Assembly (NCBI RefSeq): GCF_000328475.2
Contig: NC_026484.1
Span: 744,001-808,000 of the forward strand
DNA from: Mycosarcoma maydis
Taxonomy: Eukaryota > Basidiomycota > Ustilaginomycetes > Ustilaginales
Length of the DNA: 64,000 nt
Reading direction: 5' to 3'
The notes below the pieces were generated by a model. The model searched no databases. It saw only the letters and a program-made list of their open reading frames with translations, and was not told where the DNA came from. The translations under genes were made by a program, and so were the position numbers. Below, piece by piece: positions 28,494-38,555 of this stretch (the stretch's first letter is position 1; the number at the start of each line of letters is the position of its first letter).

Positions 28494-31288
28494 GCTGCGC
28501 GGAGTGGTGCACACCTATCACGAGGCGTAGAGTCTTGTGAGGGTGGATCGCTCAGTCTCGCATGTTGGACAGAGTCGCGGTGCGACGACTGCCAAAGATC
28601 CGAGATAGGACCAGATGAGGTTGGAAGCGGACTCGATAGCGTCAAGATGCGTCCGAGTTGGGATGGGATGAGAAGGAAAGAGCTAGGATGGAAGCAGGAA
28701 AGAGAGGAACTCCATCTGCCAGTGGATGGTTACGATTCAAAAAACTCTTGTAGCACCCAGAGCAGGGGGGACGGCAACAGAGCATGTGAAGCCCAAGAGA
28801 AGTTGTGAGATCCGAATCCAAGGGGATTCCATATCCGTGGCATGGTAGTGCTGCCGAGGCGGAAACGGGACGCAGAGGGACATGAAACTCTGCGTAGAGA
28901 GCAGTAAGCTGTATGAAGCACGATCGGATGACAAAAGAGGGAACGGTAACAGAGCTCAGCGTCGATCCGAGGATCCTCTGAATTTGCATTCGAAGAAAGA
29001 AGCATAGCAAACGAACAATCGTGAATTGTGAATAGTGAATGGCGGTGACTCGCAGGGTCTGATCGCCGTCCCACCTGAAATGGTTGCCTCATCCTCCGAA
29101 AGCGGATTACATGAAACACAAATGGAGGCGAGCTCGGGTAAGCAGAAAGTTAGGTTGGGGTTGAATGGCGGTGGATATAGAGCCATGCAATCTAGACTTG
29201 ACCATGCCGAAGGTGCAGTGGTGAGTGGATTAGGGCTGACAAGGCAAACAGAGTTGGACAGACTTGGAAAGTGGCAAGCAAGCGCTTGTAAGCGATGAAG
29301 GCTGCCGACAATTTGTTTGTTCATGGTTGGTTCGCTTGGACGAGCGTATATTTGCAGCAAACTCGCAATCACGAAACATTGCCGAATGCGTCGACATGCG
29401 AATGCGCTACTGATGTCAGACCGCTGTTCCAGCAGTTACAAATGCAGATGCAGATGCAGCAGCAACCGCAGCAGCAGCAGGCAGATGACCAACATCTACC
29501 TTAACCTGACTGCAAGCGAGTTTTTAGCGCTGGGCGTTACTGCAACAGGCAGATCTGTGTTTTGTACGCTGCACAGATCGACATGTACGTGTCTCACTTG
29601 TGTTACCTGAGACATGGTGACATTCGTGATTAAGCTCAAGCTTCCAAGACGCATTTCATCTTAAGTTACCATGGAACATTCGTGCGTGCGCCTTGCCACC
29701 AAATCCCAAGAGGTACGCGTACGCACAGCTCAATCAATGATGACGGACGAACGGAGCCCGCTGACATGAATCAAGCCAGCAGGCCGATTCGGGCTCAGTG
29801 AAAAGCGAGTCGTGAGGAAAGGGGCAGAGGCACTTGCAGGAAAGGGGAGCACGCAAAATACTGTTTTGACGACTGATAACAAACACGCGACGCGATGGAT
29901 CGCGGATCACACGGATGGATCGTGGATGATCACTGACAAGCTGGGCTTGAAAGCGCCAAGTGAACGAACGCCCAGCGAAGCGTCATGCGGTTGACATCTG
30001 GACGATGCATCATCCGTGATTCACGGAATTCACGATTGGACAAAGATAGAGGATCCTTGAACCAAAGCGTGAAGCGCTCAAGCCTCAGTCCTAATCGAGA
30101 TTATCCCGATCAAGAGTCGACGCTATCCCCGATACTGGACTGAATTGTGAAGGCGAGTTAAATTAGGGTTGAATGGCACTTTTTGACATGTCGCTTTGGA
30201 CAGGCACAAAGCACTCGTGACTCTGTGGCTACGGGTTGACTCACGACTCACTATTCTTCTCTATTCACGATACACTATTCACGATTCAGGGTCCAAGGAA
30301 TTTGTGATTTGCGTGTTGGTTCGACGTTAGGATTTTGACGTGTTCAACTTGGCTTGGCTTGGCGTGGTGTGCGGTGTGCGGTGTGTGGTTTGGCTGCACG
30401 CTGCAAGCTTTGGACTCGATCCACTCAGAGTAGGCGCCCAAACCGCCAGACACAACCCCAAACACCCACCAACAATCGTGAATCAGGACCCATGAATATC
30501 CCTGTTCGATCGACAAGCAGCCTCTGCGATCGAGGCGATTGAGTTTTTGTGTGTGCTGTCATTCAATCCAAGAGCGAGCCAGGAGCGAGTCCGGGTTTGC
30601 TTGAACGATCAGGTTAACTAGCAGAATCGTGTGTTGATACCGAGCTTCAATTTTCAAGTCAGAGGCGTGCGGTGCTTGCCAAACGCGTGCCTTGCAGCTG
30701 TTCATCACGCTGTGTCTACTCTGTCACTCTATTCTACAAAACACTGTCTCAGCTGCCATTCACGATTGTGTAACTTTCAGGTGGCCTAGCATGTGTTGCC
30801 TTGTTGATGCTCATCAAGCTCCTTGGTTCCTTAGAATTCTGTGGCGCACATGTGGCCTCATCTGGACGGAAACCTCCGCAGACCTTCATCCGCAAAAGCT
30901 GCCCAAAAACTTCACCTGTCTGCGCAGTCTTTGTGGCAACCGGTGGGTTACATTGCGTCGGTGGCTGATGGGCGATCTTGTGGCTGCCCAACCGAGACGA
31001 ATCAAGGCGCAGAAATGTCTTGTTGCCGCGAGCCTTGCTGTCTCTTACTCCCCTGCACTTTGTTGTCGAGTGGCCAAAGGGTCCGTGTCTCTATCCCAAC
31101 TTTGTAACTTGCAATCACCTTGCATCCACTCAGTCCATACCTGCACTACTCCTCTCTTACCATACACGCACTTGATCAGCCCATCTGTATCTTTCCCTCC
31201 TGCCTTCATCACCTTCTGTCGTCGTTCCTTCCCGACGTCAGTTTGCCATACAGCCCTCGTCAAAGAGTCCTGACGATCGCTGGCCGGT
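28494..31288. promoter_or_regulatory. 2.8 kb gene-free divergent region
   Basis: It lies between the starts of the myristoylated protein gene (minus) and the eIF4E-like gene (plus). It has many heptamer copies: 29015-29040 (AATCGTGAATTGTGAATAGTGAAT), 29621-29631, 30014-30037, 30266-30287, 30475-30485 and 30759-30770. There is a CAG/CAA/GAT triplet-rich patch at about 29440-29490. Open frames are short and lack protein-like composition; the longest on the plus strand (30692-31273) covers the likely 5' leader of the eIF4E-like gene. I see no RNA gene. Confidence 0.5.
30014..30287. repeat. Heptamer repeat cluster with palindromic arm
   Basis: CCGTGATTCACGG at 30014-30026 is a perfect inverted repeat around a single T. 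It is followed by AATTCACGATT, then by CTATTCACGATACACTATTCACGATTC at about 30261-30287. Confidence 0.8.
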
Positions 31289-33199
31289 ATGACCTCCACC
31301 AGCATACGTACGAGCTCGATGCGTATCGCACAGCCTCAACAGCCGCCATCGCAGCACGACGAAAACGCCATGCCTTCGTCCTTCTGTTCGAGCCAGGTTG
31401 CTGCCACAGCTTCCACTTTCGGCTCGATGGGCCGAACACGCTCGCCCTCCAAGTTACCCACGCTCAGTGACATTGCTGCTCGATTGAACCGCGATAAAGA
31501 GTCCATCAACCCCAACAGCGGCTCACCAATCAAGCCACACAGGCTGGAACTCACCGGAAGGATTGCCAATTCACCCAAAATGCCACAGCTTTATGATCGC
31601 AAGGCTGCTGTCTTGTCAACTTCGCCGTCAAAGATGTCCTCGCCTGCAGACACCCAGCACAAGCACGAAAAGGCGACAGTGTGTTCGTCGCCTCCTAAAG
31701 TTCCATCTTCAGGCACAAGTTCTCCGAACAAGCGCATGCTTGCAAAGGGCCTACCCAGCCTCGAAGAGATCCGAGATCGAATGTCGAAAAAGGGTCTGGC
31801 TGCTGGGAGCGACCAGACGAGCCCTGAACTTGCATCAACTCCGTCGTCGCCCAGCAAGGTCCCCGCTGCCGAGGACAGGAGCGTACAATCTGAGTCCAAA
31901 CCGTCTCCCGTTCAGGCTCTTGTAGCTCACCCGGTCAAGGTAGAGTCGAATCCAACGACTTCAGACGCGTCCAAGTCCGCTTCCAGGGTCGCGGCGAGGA
32001 GTCTCAGCATTGCCCCGACGGTCAAGCTCACCCATCCTCTCCCTCCATCTCCGGCCGCGAAGCCCGCTTGTCATCCACTTCAGCACGAATGGACGCTGTT
32101 CTTCGACTGCCGTACAGCCGGTGCACCTTCTACACCTACGTTCGCACCTAATTGCCGCCCACTGTCCCTGCCTCACACCCCCACGCAAGCCGCCTCCACA
32201 TGGGAGGCCAACCTTCGCACCATCGGCACCTATCCTTCCGTCGAAACCTTCCTCTCGTGCTTCGCTCAATTGCGTCGTCCATCGCAGCTTGAGCGACACT
32301 CTACCTACCACTGCTTCAAAGATGGTATCAAGCCCATGTGGGAAGACACCCGCAACGCTCAAGGTGGTAAGTGGACGTTGACCTTCCGTCATCGTCACCC
32401 GGCGTTGGTCGATCGCAGCTGGCTGTGGCTGGTGTTGGGATTGATCGGAGAGGATATGGACGAGGCGGATGAGACGTGTGGTGCAGTTTGTAGCGCCAGG
32501 CCGAGGGGTGATCGCATTTCGCTCTGGGTGAGAGATCGAAGTGATGTCGAAAAGGTCAACCGCATCGGAAGAAAAATGATCTCGCTGCTCGGAGTGGAGA
32601 ACGAACCAGGGATCTCGTTGGAGTTCAGCGCGCATTCGGAACGATCAGATGAGCTCAAGTGCGAGCGACTCTACAGCTTGCACAACCCAATGCAGATGGC
32701 GAGGACTCCGACGATGAGCACCTTTGGCGATAGTGCCAAGCTAGCATCCAGCGCTGTTGACAGCCCGCCTTCTCCCCGGGCAAAGACTCGCACATCCACC
32801 AGTCCAACTCCCAACAACTCCTCGTCATCGGAACCGTACGCTAGGTTGACCGGTCAAACTCCTCAGAATACCGTCGGTGGCGGGATGTTTCGCAGTCGTT
32901 CACCCGCTATGCCCTCTTGCTCCACGGCGGGTCTACCAACACCTCCGCCAACCGGCGCAATCGGCGCACTCGGACACTCACTTGGACTTGGACTCGGACT
33001 AGGTTTAGGCGGCAACAATACTCCGGCAGCCAACACAAACGACGCAAAGGCGGGCATGTCGCCCCTATCTCAGCAATCTAGCGAGACTAGCGCTTTCAGT
33101 TGGAGAACGAACACCGCAAATCGTACTCTGAGTCCTCAACGCAAGAAAGGGACGACGGATGGAATGAGGTCGAGAAGCACTTCGCCTTTCAAAGCATAA
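31289..33199 (+). CDS. Divergent eIF4E-family cap-binding protein with long disordered extensions
   Basis: A 636-residue intron-free gene. The eIF4E fold spans about residues 261-450. Aligned by eye to human eIF4E, the cap-stacking tryptophans are kept: W305 in STWEANL (human W56) and W351 in KPMWED (human W102), with the acidic partner E352. W268 matches W43 and W413 matches W166. The residue at human W73, which contacts eIF4G and 4E-BPs, is Leu322 (VETFLSCF instead of VEDFWALY). An insertion of about 25 residues separates the first strand from W305. The 260-residue N-terminal arm has two similar motifs, LPTLSDIAARLNRD (residues 56-69) and LPSLEEIRDRMSKKG (155-169). The C-terminal arm is Ser/Pro/Thr-rich with a Gly-Leu run. 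It probably binds caps but may not assemble a normal eIF4F complex. Confidence 0.85.
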   Translation: MTSTSIRTSSMRIAQPQQPPSQHDENAMPSSFCSSQVAATASTFGSMGRTRSPSKLPTLSDIAARLNRDKESINPNSGSPIKPHRLELTGRIANSPKMPQLYDRKAAVLSTSPSKMSSPADTQHKHEKATVCSSPPKVPSSGTSSPNKRMLAKGLPSLEEIRDRMSKKGLAAGSDQTSPELASTPSSPSKVPAAEDRSVQSESKPSPVQALVAHPVKVESNPTTSDASKSASRVAARSLSIAPTVKLTHPLPPSPAAKPACHPLQHEWTLFFDCRTAGAPSTPTFAPNCRPLSLPHTPTQAASTWEANLRTIGTYPSVETFLSCFAQLRRPSQLERHSTYHCFKDGIKPMWEDTRNAQGGKWTLTFRHRHPALVDRSWLWLVLGLIGEDMDEADETCGAVCSARPRGDRISLWVRDRSDVEKVNRIGRKMISLLGVENEPGISLEFSAHSERSDELKCERLYSLHNPMQMARTPTMSTFGDSAKLASSAVDSPPSPRAKTRTSTSPTPNNSSSSEPYARLTGQTPQNTVGGGMFRSRSPAMPSCSTAGLPTPPPTGAIGALGHSLGLGLGLGLGGNNTPAANTNDAKAGMSPLSQQSSETSAFSWRTNTANRTLSPQRKKGTTDGMRSRSTSPFKA

Positions 33200-33495
33200 A
33201 CCTTAGCCGAGCGGTGACGTGTCCCCGCTCGCACTCTTGTCTCCTCTGTGGCTCGCATACACGATAGTTGCGGCTCGTGAACGCACGCCTTCCTTCACAT
33301 TGTAAAATGTCTAGCTTGCTTTGGCACCTTCGATTCACGATTTCTGCTACGCATCTACATCACATAGTCTCGTATCTGTGGCTCGAACAATCACGAATTT
33401 CTCTTGTCTGTTTCGCTCTTTTGCCTAGCTGGTACTCGCATTGACCCTCATTCTCGCTCGCTCGTTGCATGTCATTCAACAACATTTCTCTCATT
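33200..33495. other. Convergent 3' intergenic region with two heptamer copies
   Basis: 296 bp between two stop codons. Heptamers occur at about 33330-33341 (GATTCACGATTT) and 33390-33400 (AATCACGAATTT). No gene. Confidence 0.55.
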
Positions 33496-34566
33496 TCACA
33501 TTTTGACAACTAGCTTGCCCGTTGTCTTCCTGCTTTTGATGTCCGCAAATGCTCTCCTCATATCCTCGGTGGTGAAGGGATACTCTTCGTGAACGTTGAT
33601 CTTGACGTTTCCCTGCTGGATAAGGTCGAAGAGCTCTTGTGAATACCGTTCTCTCTCTTCCCTGGTGGTGACGTAGTTGAACAGCGTTGGGCGGACCACT
33701 TTGAGGTTCTTGGAGGCGAGTTTGAGCGGGGCGAACGCGGGGACCGGACCGGAAGCGTTACCGAACGTGACGATGGTTGCTTTTCGCGCGGCGATTTCAA
33801 AGTTGCTTTCCCACGTGTCGGCTCCTACGCCGTCGAGGATGGCGTCGACGCCGTGGTCTTGGGTGATGTGTTTGATCGCGGCGATGTACTGCGCTGGGTC
33901 TTGCTTGTTGTAGCGCAGAGCGTGGATGGCGCCGTGCTGTTTTGCGAGCTGACATTTTTCTTCAGTTGAGGTAACAGCGATCACGTTGGCTCCAAACGCT
34001 TTGCCCATCTGACAGAGCAGCAGGCCGACGCCGCCAGCTGCAGCGGTGACGAGTATCCAATCGCCCTGTTTGACCGGATGCGCTTCCTTGAGCAACGTCA
34101 GAGCGGTAAGTCCCTGCAAATACGCAGCTGCCGCCGTCTTGGTCGAGATCGATTCGGGAAGCTTGATCACGCGCTCAGCGTTCAACAGCTGCTTTTCAGT
34201 GTACGACCCTCCACCGTACTGTACAACCCTGTCTCCCACAGCTACGCTCGTCACATCTGCATCAACCGCTTCCACCACTCCCGCCGATTCTTGGCCGATC
34301 ACAATCGGACATTTCAACGGATACAGCCCACCGAAATGGTAGGTGTCGATCATGTTGACTCCAGCGTATTCGTTGCGCACGATTACTTGGCCCGAGCCGG
34401 ACAGCGTGGGCGCAGGTATGCAACGCACCTGCACGACCTCTGGTCCACCCTGCGATTGGATCTGTAGCGCTTGGATCGTAGACATGGTGCGTTGTGGAAC
34501 AAACGATCGACGTGCCGTGGCGAGTGAAATGTGACGTGCGATCGATGCGAGTCGGCAATGCAACAT
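33496..34566 (-). CDS. ZTA1: Zeta-crystallin-like NADPH:quinone oxidoreductase
   Basis: A medium-chain dehydrogenase/reductase without the structural zinc lobe, as in yeast Zta1 and human zeta-crystallin, which reduce quinones with NADPH. The core starts at MSTIQALQIQ (ATG 34485, 329 residues), the usual family length. Motifs: GVNMIDTYHFGGLYP, PIVIGQESAGVVEAV, GDRVVQYGGGSYTEK, the nucleotide-binding loop VTAAAGGVGLLLCQMGKAFGA, and the NADPH-contact region VTSTEEKCQLAKQHGA. An in-frame ATG at 34566 adds 27 residues (MLHCRLASIARHISLATARR...) that are Arg-rich and free of acids, like a mitochondrial presequence, so I give the longer span (356 residues). Whether one or both starts are used cannot be decided from the sequence. 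Confidence 0.88.
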   Translation of the reverse strand: MLHCRLASIARHISLATARRSFVPQRTMSTIQALQIQSQGGPEVVQVRCIPAPTLSGSGQVIVRNEYAGVNMIDTYHFGGLYPLKCPIVIGQESAGVVEAVDADVTSVAVGDRVVQYGGGSYTEKQLLNAERVIKLPESISTKTAAAAYLQGLTALTLLKEAHPVKQGDWILVTAAAGGVGLLLCQMGKAFGANVIAVTSTEEKCQLAKQHGAIHALRYNKQDPAQYIAAIKHITQDHGVDAILDGVGADTWESNFEIAARKATIVTFGNASGPVPAFAPLKLASKNLKVVRPTLFNYVTTREERERYSQELFDLIQQGNVKINVHEEYPFTTEDMRRAFADIKSRKTTGKLVVKM

Positions 34567-35448
34567 ACCAACTTGTGTCGGAAGCCAAGAGGATCGAAGT
34601 TGTTCAGATAATCCTGAGTCGATGCCAGTCGAAACGAGTATCGAGTATATATCACGTATACCGCCCGTGTGCCGTCCTAACGAGAATGGGCGACTCCACA
34701 AAATCCGACGACTCGCGTCAAGTGACAAGTGACTCGGGACTCGTGACTGTTGTACTGCACACGTAAACGCTTTAAGCGCCCAACCTTGTCTCGTCCACGC
34801 CGACACAACAGCTCTCATGTCTCCAACCTCGTGCCTTGCTCTTGCGCTATACTCCGCGGACCTTGTGTAGCGTGATCCATCATCAGTCTCGAAAGAAACA
34901 GTCCGCATGAATATCCAGCTTAAGTCCATGCTTACTTTCTCTACTCCGCTTCCCGCTGCCATAAGCCGTCGACCCCAGGCCAACACAGCAAAGCGAGAAT
35001 CACAAATCACGAATCACGAATCGTGAATGGCCAGATGTTGCAAATGAAGCAGCAGCTGCAGCAGCAGCATAAAAGATTATGTCCGGTCCCAAAGCACGCA
35101 ATGTGCCAGAAACCCCTCGTTGGTTCGTGCACCCCGCCCGCGCTTATTCACCGAGTCTTTTCCTTTTTCTTTGTCATTCGTGATTCATTGGTGATTTCTG
35201 ATTCTCTCCCTCGACGCTGCCAGCCGCAGCACACCCGGGATGACACGTTCTCACCATCAAAGGCACATACAGTACAATCCCGTTGCACGCACACACACAA
35301 ACGATCCACCTAGGAATGAGAAAAGAGCATAAAGCATATTACCATGCGCTTTCGCATGGATAAGCGAGGGCAAACAATCACATGTGAATATCACCAACAA
35401 TCAAGACAAATACGTCGTTACGTTTGATTTCCTCCGAACCGCGATTTC
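34567..35448. promoter_or_regulatory. Upstream region of ZTA1 with heptamer array
   Basis: 882 bp. The strongest element is at 34998-35028, where four 7-bp units follow one another and the last is inverted (AATCACA, AATCACG, AATCACG, AATCGTGAAT). A second group is at about 35176-35205. CAG-rich trinucleotides lie near 35050-35075. Other frames look non-coding. Confidence 0.5.
34998..35028. repeat. Tandem AATCACG array with terminal inversion
   Basis: Four consecutive 7-bp units with the last in opposite orientation, forming the TCACGAATCGTGA palindrome. Confidence 0.9.
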
Positions 35449-37686
35449 TCACTTTTTGTCAAAAGCGTTGGTCTTCTCCTTGATGTGTTCGATGACCGAA
35501 GGATCAGCCAGACTGCTCAAGTCACCGAGGTTGTCCGTGTCGTGCGAGGCGCACTTGCGCAGCAGACGACGCATGATCTTGCCCGAACGCGTCTTGGGCA
35601 GATCGGAAACAATAATGATCTTCTTGGGAGCGGCAAAGGGACCGATGTTCCTTCGTACCTGGATGACGAGTTCCTTGGTGAGAGCGTCTTCCGAGTCGTA
35701 AGAGAATTCGGGCTTAAGCGTGACGTAGGCAGCGATGGTCTGACCGGTGACTTCGTCTGGGATACCCACAACCGCCGTCTCGGCGACACCAGGGTGCTGG
35801 ATGAGCGCCGACTCAATCTCGGCCGTCGACAGACGGTGACCAGAGACGTTGATGACGTCATCGACACGACCCTTGATCCAGATGTACCCGTCCTTGTCAC
35901 GAGCAGCGCCATCACCGGTAAAGAAGTAGCCCTTGTAGGCACGCATGTATGTATCCAGGAATCGCTGGTGATCGTTATACACTGTTCGAGCAACCGAAGG
36001 CCAGGGCTGAGCGATGGCAAGCACACCTTCAACATTATTGCCCTCGAGCACGTTACCCGAAGTAGGGTCGAGCAGCACAGGCTTGATGCCCCAGAAGGGC
36101 AATGTAGCCGATCCAGGCTTGGTCTTGGTCGCACCGGGCAAGGGCGTGATCATGATCGAACCAGACTCGGTCATCCAGTAGGTATCGACAATAGCACACT
36201 GCTGACGGCCGACATTGTCGTTGTACCAGTGCCACGCTTCCGGGTTGATAGGTTCACCGACTGAGCCAATGACACGGAGCGAAGAGAGGTCGTGCTTCTT
36301 GACGTGCTCGTCTCCCAGTCGTCGCAGTAGACGGATCGAGGTGGGTGCCGTGTAGAACTGGGTGAGCTTGTGCGTGTCAACAATCTCCCAATAACGCGAG
36401 GGCGAAGGGTAGACCGGCGTCGACTCGAAAATGAGCGTCGTAACACCGTTCATGAGCGGACCGTAGACGATGTACGAGTGGCCCGTGATCCAGCCGACAT
36501 CGGCCATGCAGGCGAAGCGATCACCCTTGTCCGGGTGCACATCGAACACGTGTCGGAGTGTCAGCGCGGTACCCAGCAGGTATCCCGCGGTAGCGTGCAC
36601 AACACCCTTGGGCTTACCCGTTGAGCCCGAAGTGTAGAGGATAAACAGCGGGTCCTCCGAGCTGACCGATTCGGGAGGGCAAAAGGCACGCTCACGCGAG
36701 CACGCCTCGTGCCACCAAATGTCGCGCTTGTCGTCAATGTTGATTTGACCTCCCGTGCGCTTGACTACAACAACGTGTTCAACGCCGGGGCACTCTTTCA
36801 GCGCAGCATCTACGATGCTCTTTGTGGCGATGGTACGACCACCACGCTTGCCCTCGTCGGTTGTGATGACGACGCGAGCGCCACAATCGTTGGTACGATC
36901 GCGCAGCGAGTCGGCAGAGAAACCGGCAAAGACAACCGAGTGGATGGCACCGATACGAGCACAGGCGAGGAGCGCAACAGCGGCTTCGGGAATCATGGGG
37001 AGGTAGACAATGACTGTGTCACCCTTCTTAACGCCAAGCGACTTGAGCATGTTGGCAGCCTGCGAGACCTGGATGAGGAGCTGCGAGTAGGTGATCTCCT
37101 GGTGCTGACCAGGCTCGTCGGCTTCGTAGATGATGGCGACACGATCAGGGTACTTGTGAGCCCATCGGTCAACGCAGTTGTAGGCTGCATTGAGACGGCC
37201 CTCGTTGAACCAGGCGACGTCGCCGTTCTCGAAGCCACCGGATCGTACTGTCTTGAAGGGTACATCCCAGTCAATTATCTCCTTGGCGACCTATGTAGAA
37301 AAGAAGCGAACCAAACAAAGCGGTCAAGCCGTCAGTAACGACGCTTCCAGCTGATTCTGGACTGCCATTCGGCAGCAGCACGCCCAACGAGGCAGACACA
37401 GGATAACGGCATGCCCGAGCAGATTCGGAACAGCCGCTTCTTCTTTGTGCGGCAGGGACAAGTGCCACCCTAGCGCAGCCTCGGCTCAACGACCAAGGAC
37501 ACTGCTGGCTGCAACAATGCCGTTTCCACTCACCTTGCCGAAGAATTCGTCGGTGTTGTTGATCGAGTCGGGATACTCGGCCTTGTACTTGGCGGCATCG
37601 ACGTGAGGAACGGGACGGCCGTCCTTTCCCAACAGACGGGAAGGGACGTCGTAGGTTGGAACCTCGGGAACGTCGGCTTCGACCAT
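35449..37686 (-). CDS. ACS: Acetyl-CoA synthetase (AMP-forming)
   Basis: Two exons, 37686-37534 (51 codons) and 37290-35449, joined over a 243-nt intron (GTGAGT donor, ACATAG acceptor) give 664 residues. The enzyme activates acetate with ATP and CoA. Motifs are clear: N-terminal [18 protein letters not shown] across the junction, [15 protein letters not shown] (P-loop-like), [69 protein letters not shown] and the C-terminal [15 protein letters not shown] with the lysine that is acetylated in homologues. The acyl/AMP pocket reads [19 protein letters not shown] where fungal homologues generally have YWQTETGS, so a Gln is replaced by Met and a Thr by Ser. No peroxisomal or mitochondrial signal is evident, which suits a cytosolic/nuclear enzyme. 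The exon 1 ATG is the only in-frame one. Confidence 0.94.
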
Positions 37687-38538
37687 AATGTGATGTCTAG
37701 CTGTGATGAGAGCAGAGAACGAGAAGAAAAGAGTCCTTCCTAGCTGTCTACCGAGTGATGGCAAGGAAAAGACGGACACACTTGGGCCGCGGTGGTGAGG
37801 CTGGATGCAAGGTGTGACAAGTTCTGGAGGAAAGAGAGCGAGGGAGAAAACGGATTGGCAGTCAATGGAGACAGTGACGGTCTATATACGAATGGGTACC
37901 CGTCTAGTGGCGGCGAAGAGCAAAAATGGTCACGAGTGGTGCGAGGAGAGCGGGAGTTCCAAATGCCTTGTTGGCTCCACATCTGAGAATGAAGGCACGG
38001 ACGCGGCAGTTACGCACTGCACATCAGTGACGAGGCGGCACCGATGCGAGATGCCAAGCTAAGCCATTCGAGCAGCCTGTCAGCCACAGTCACACTCACG
38101 ACTGACTCACAAAGTGACCGTCGGCGTTGAGTGGAAATGGAGTTAACTTACGTTAAAATGCCAAAGCAGGCACGAGGTATACCCGTCTCGGCCCATCGGT
38201 CAAGTTTTCCGACAGAAATTGACTCCATCTTTCCTTTTTTTCCTTTGACTTCCTAGCTCGCCTTGTCTGTATTGTTCCGTGTGCGCATATCACCAGCTTC
38301 GGTGCGTCCATTCTACAACCTGCCATGCTGCGTGGCAACTGCGACTGCCGACGGTTTCGAGCCTGGACATCTACGACGCGACTCACGTCCACTTTATTAG
38401 TAAGATTATGCAGTAGGATCGTCTCCACTCTCATCTGGCTTTGTTTTAGGGCCTTTTTTTTTCTCTGTCTATAATATTAAAAGCAGGTTTTGTGAGGCTA
38501 TGAATAGAGCTTGGCTTTGGTGAGTGACATGGCATGGC

Positions 38539-38555
38539 ATTCACGATTCACGATT
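38539..38555. repeat. Tandem ATTCACG heptamers
   Basis: Two ATTCACG units and a third partial one with an exact 7-bp period, identical to the array at 5194-5210 over 17 bp. Confidence 0.9.

Noticed and set aside
30692..31273. 193-codon open frame on the plus strand before the eIF4E-like gene
   Set aside because: Unusual composition (many Cys and Leu, no domain), it ends 15 bp before the eIF4E-like ATG and covers its likely 5' leader, and it passes through a heptamer copy.
35485..36264. 259-codon frame antisense to acetyl-CoA synthetase
   Set aside because: It mirrors the conserved ACS coding sequence and its product (repeated Arg, Val, Asp) is typical of an antisense shadow.
36709..37338. 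209-codon frame antisense to the ACS N-terminal half
   Set aside because: Same reason; the sense strand encodes unmistakable ACS motifs and spans the intron.
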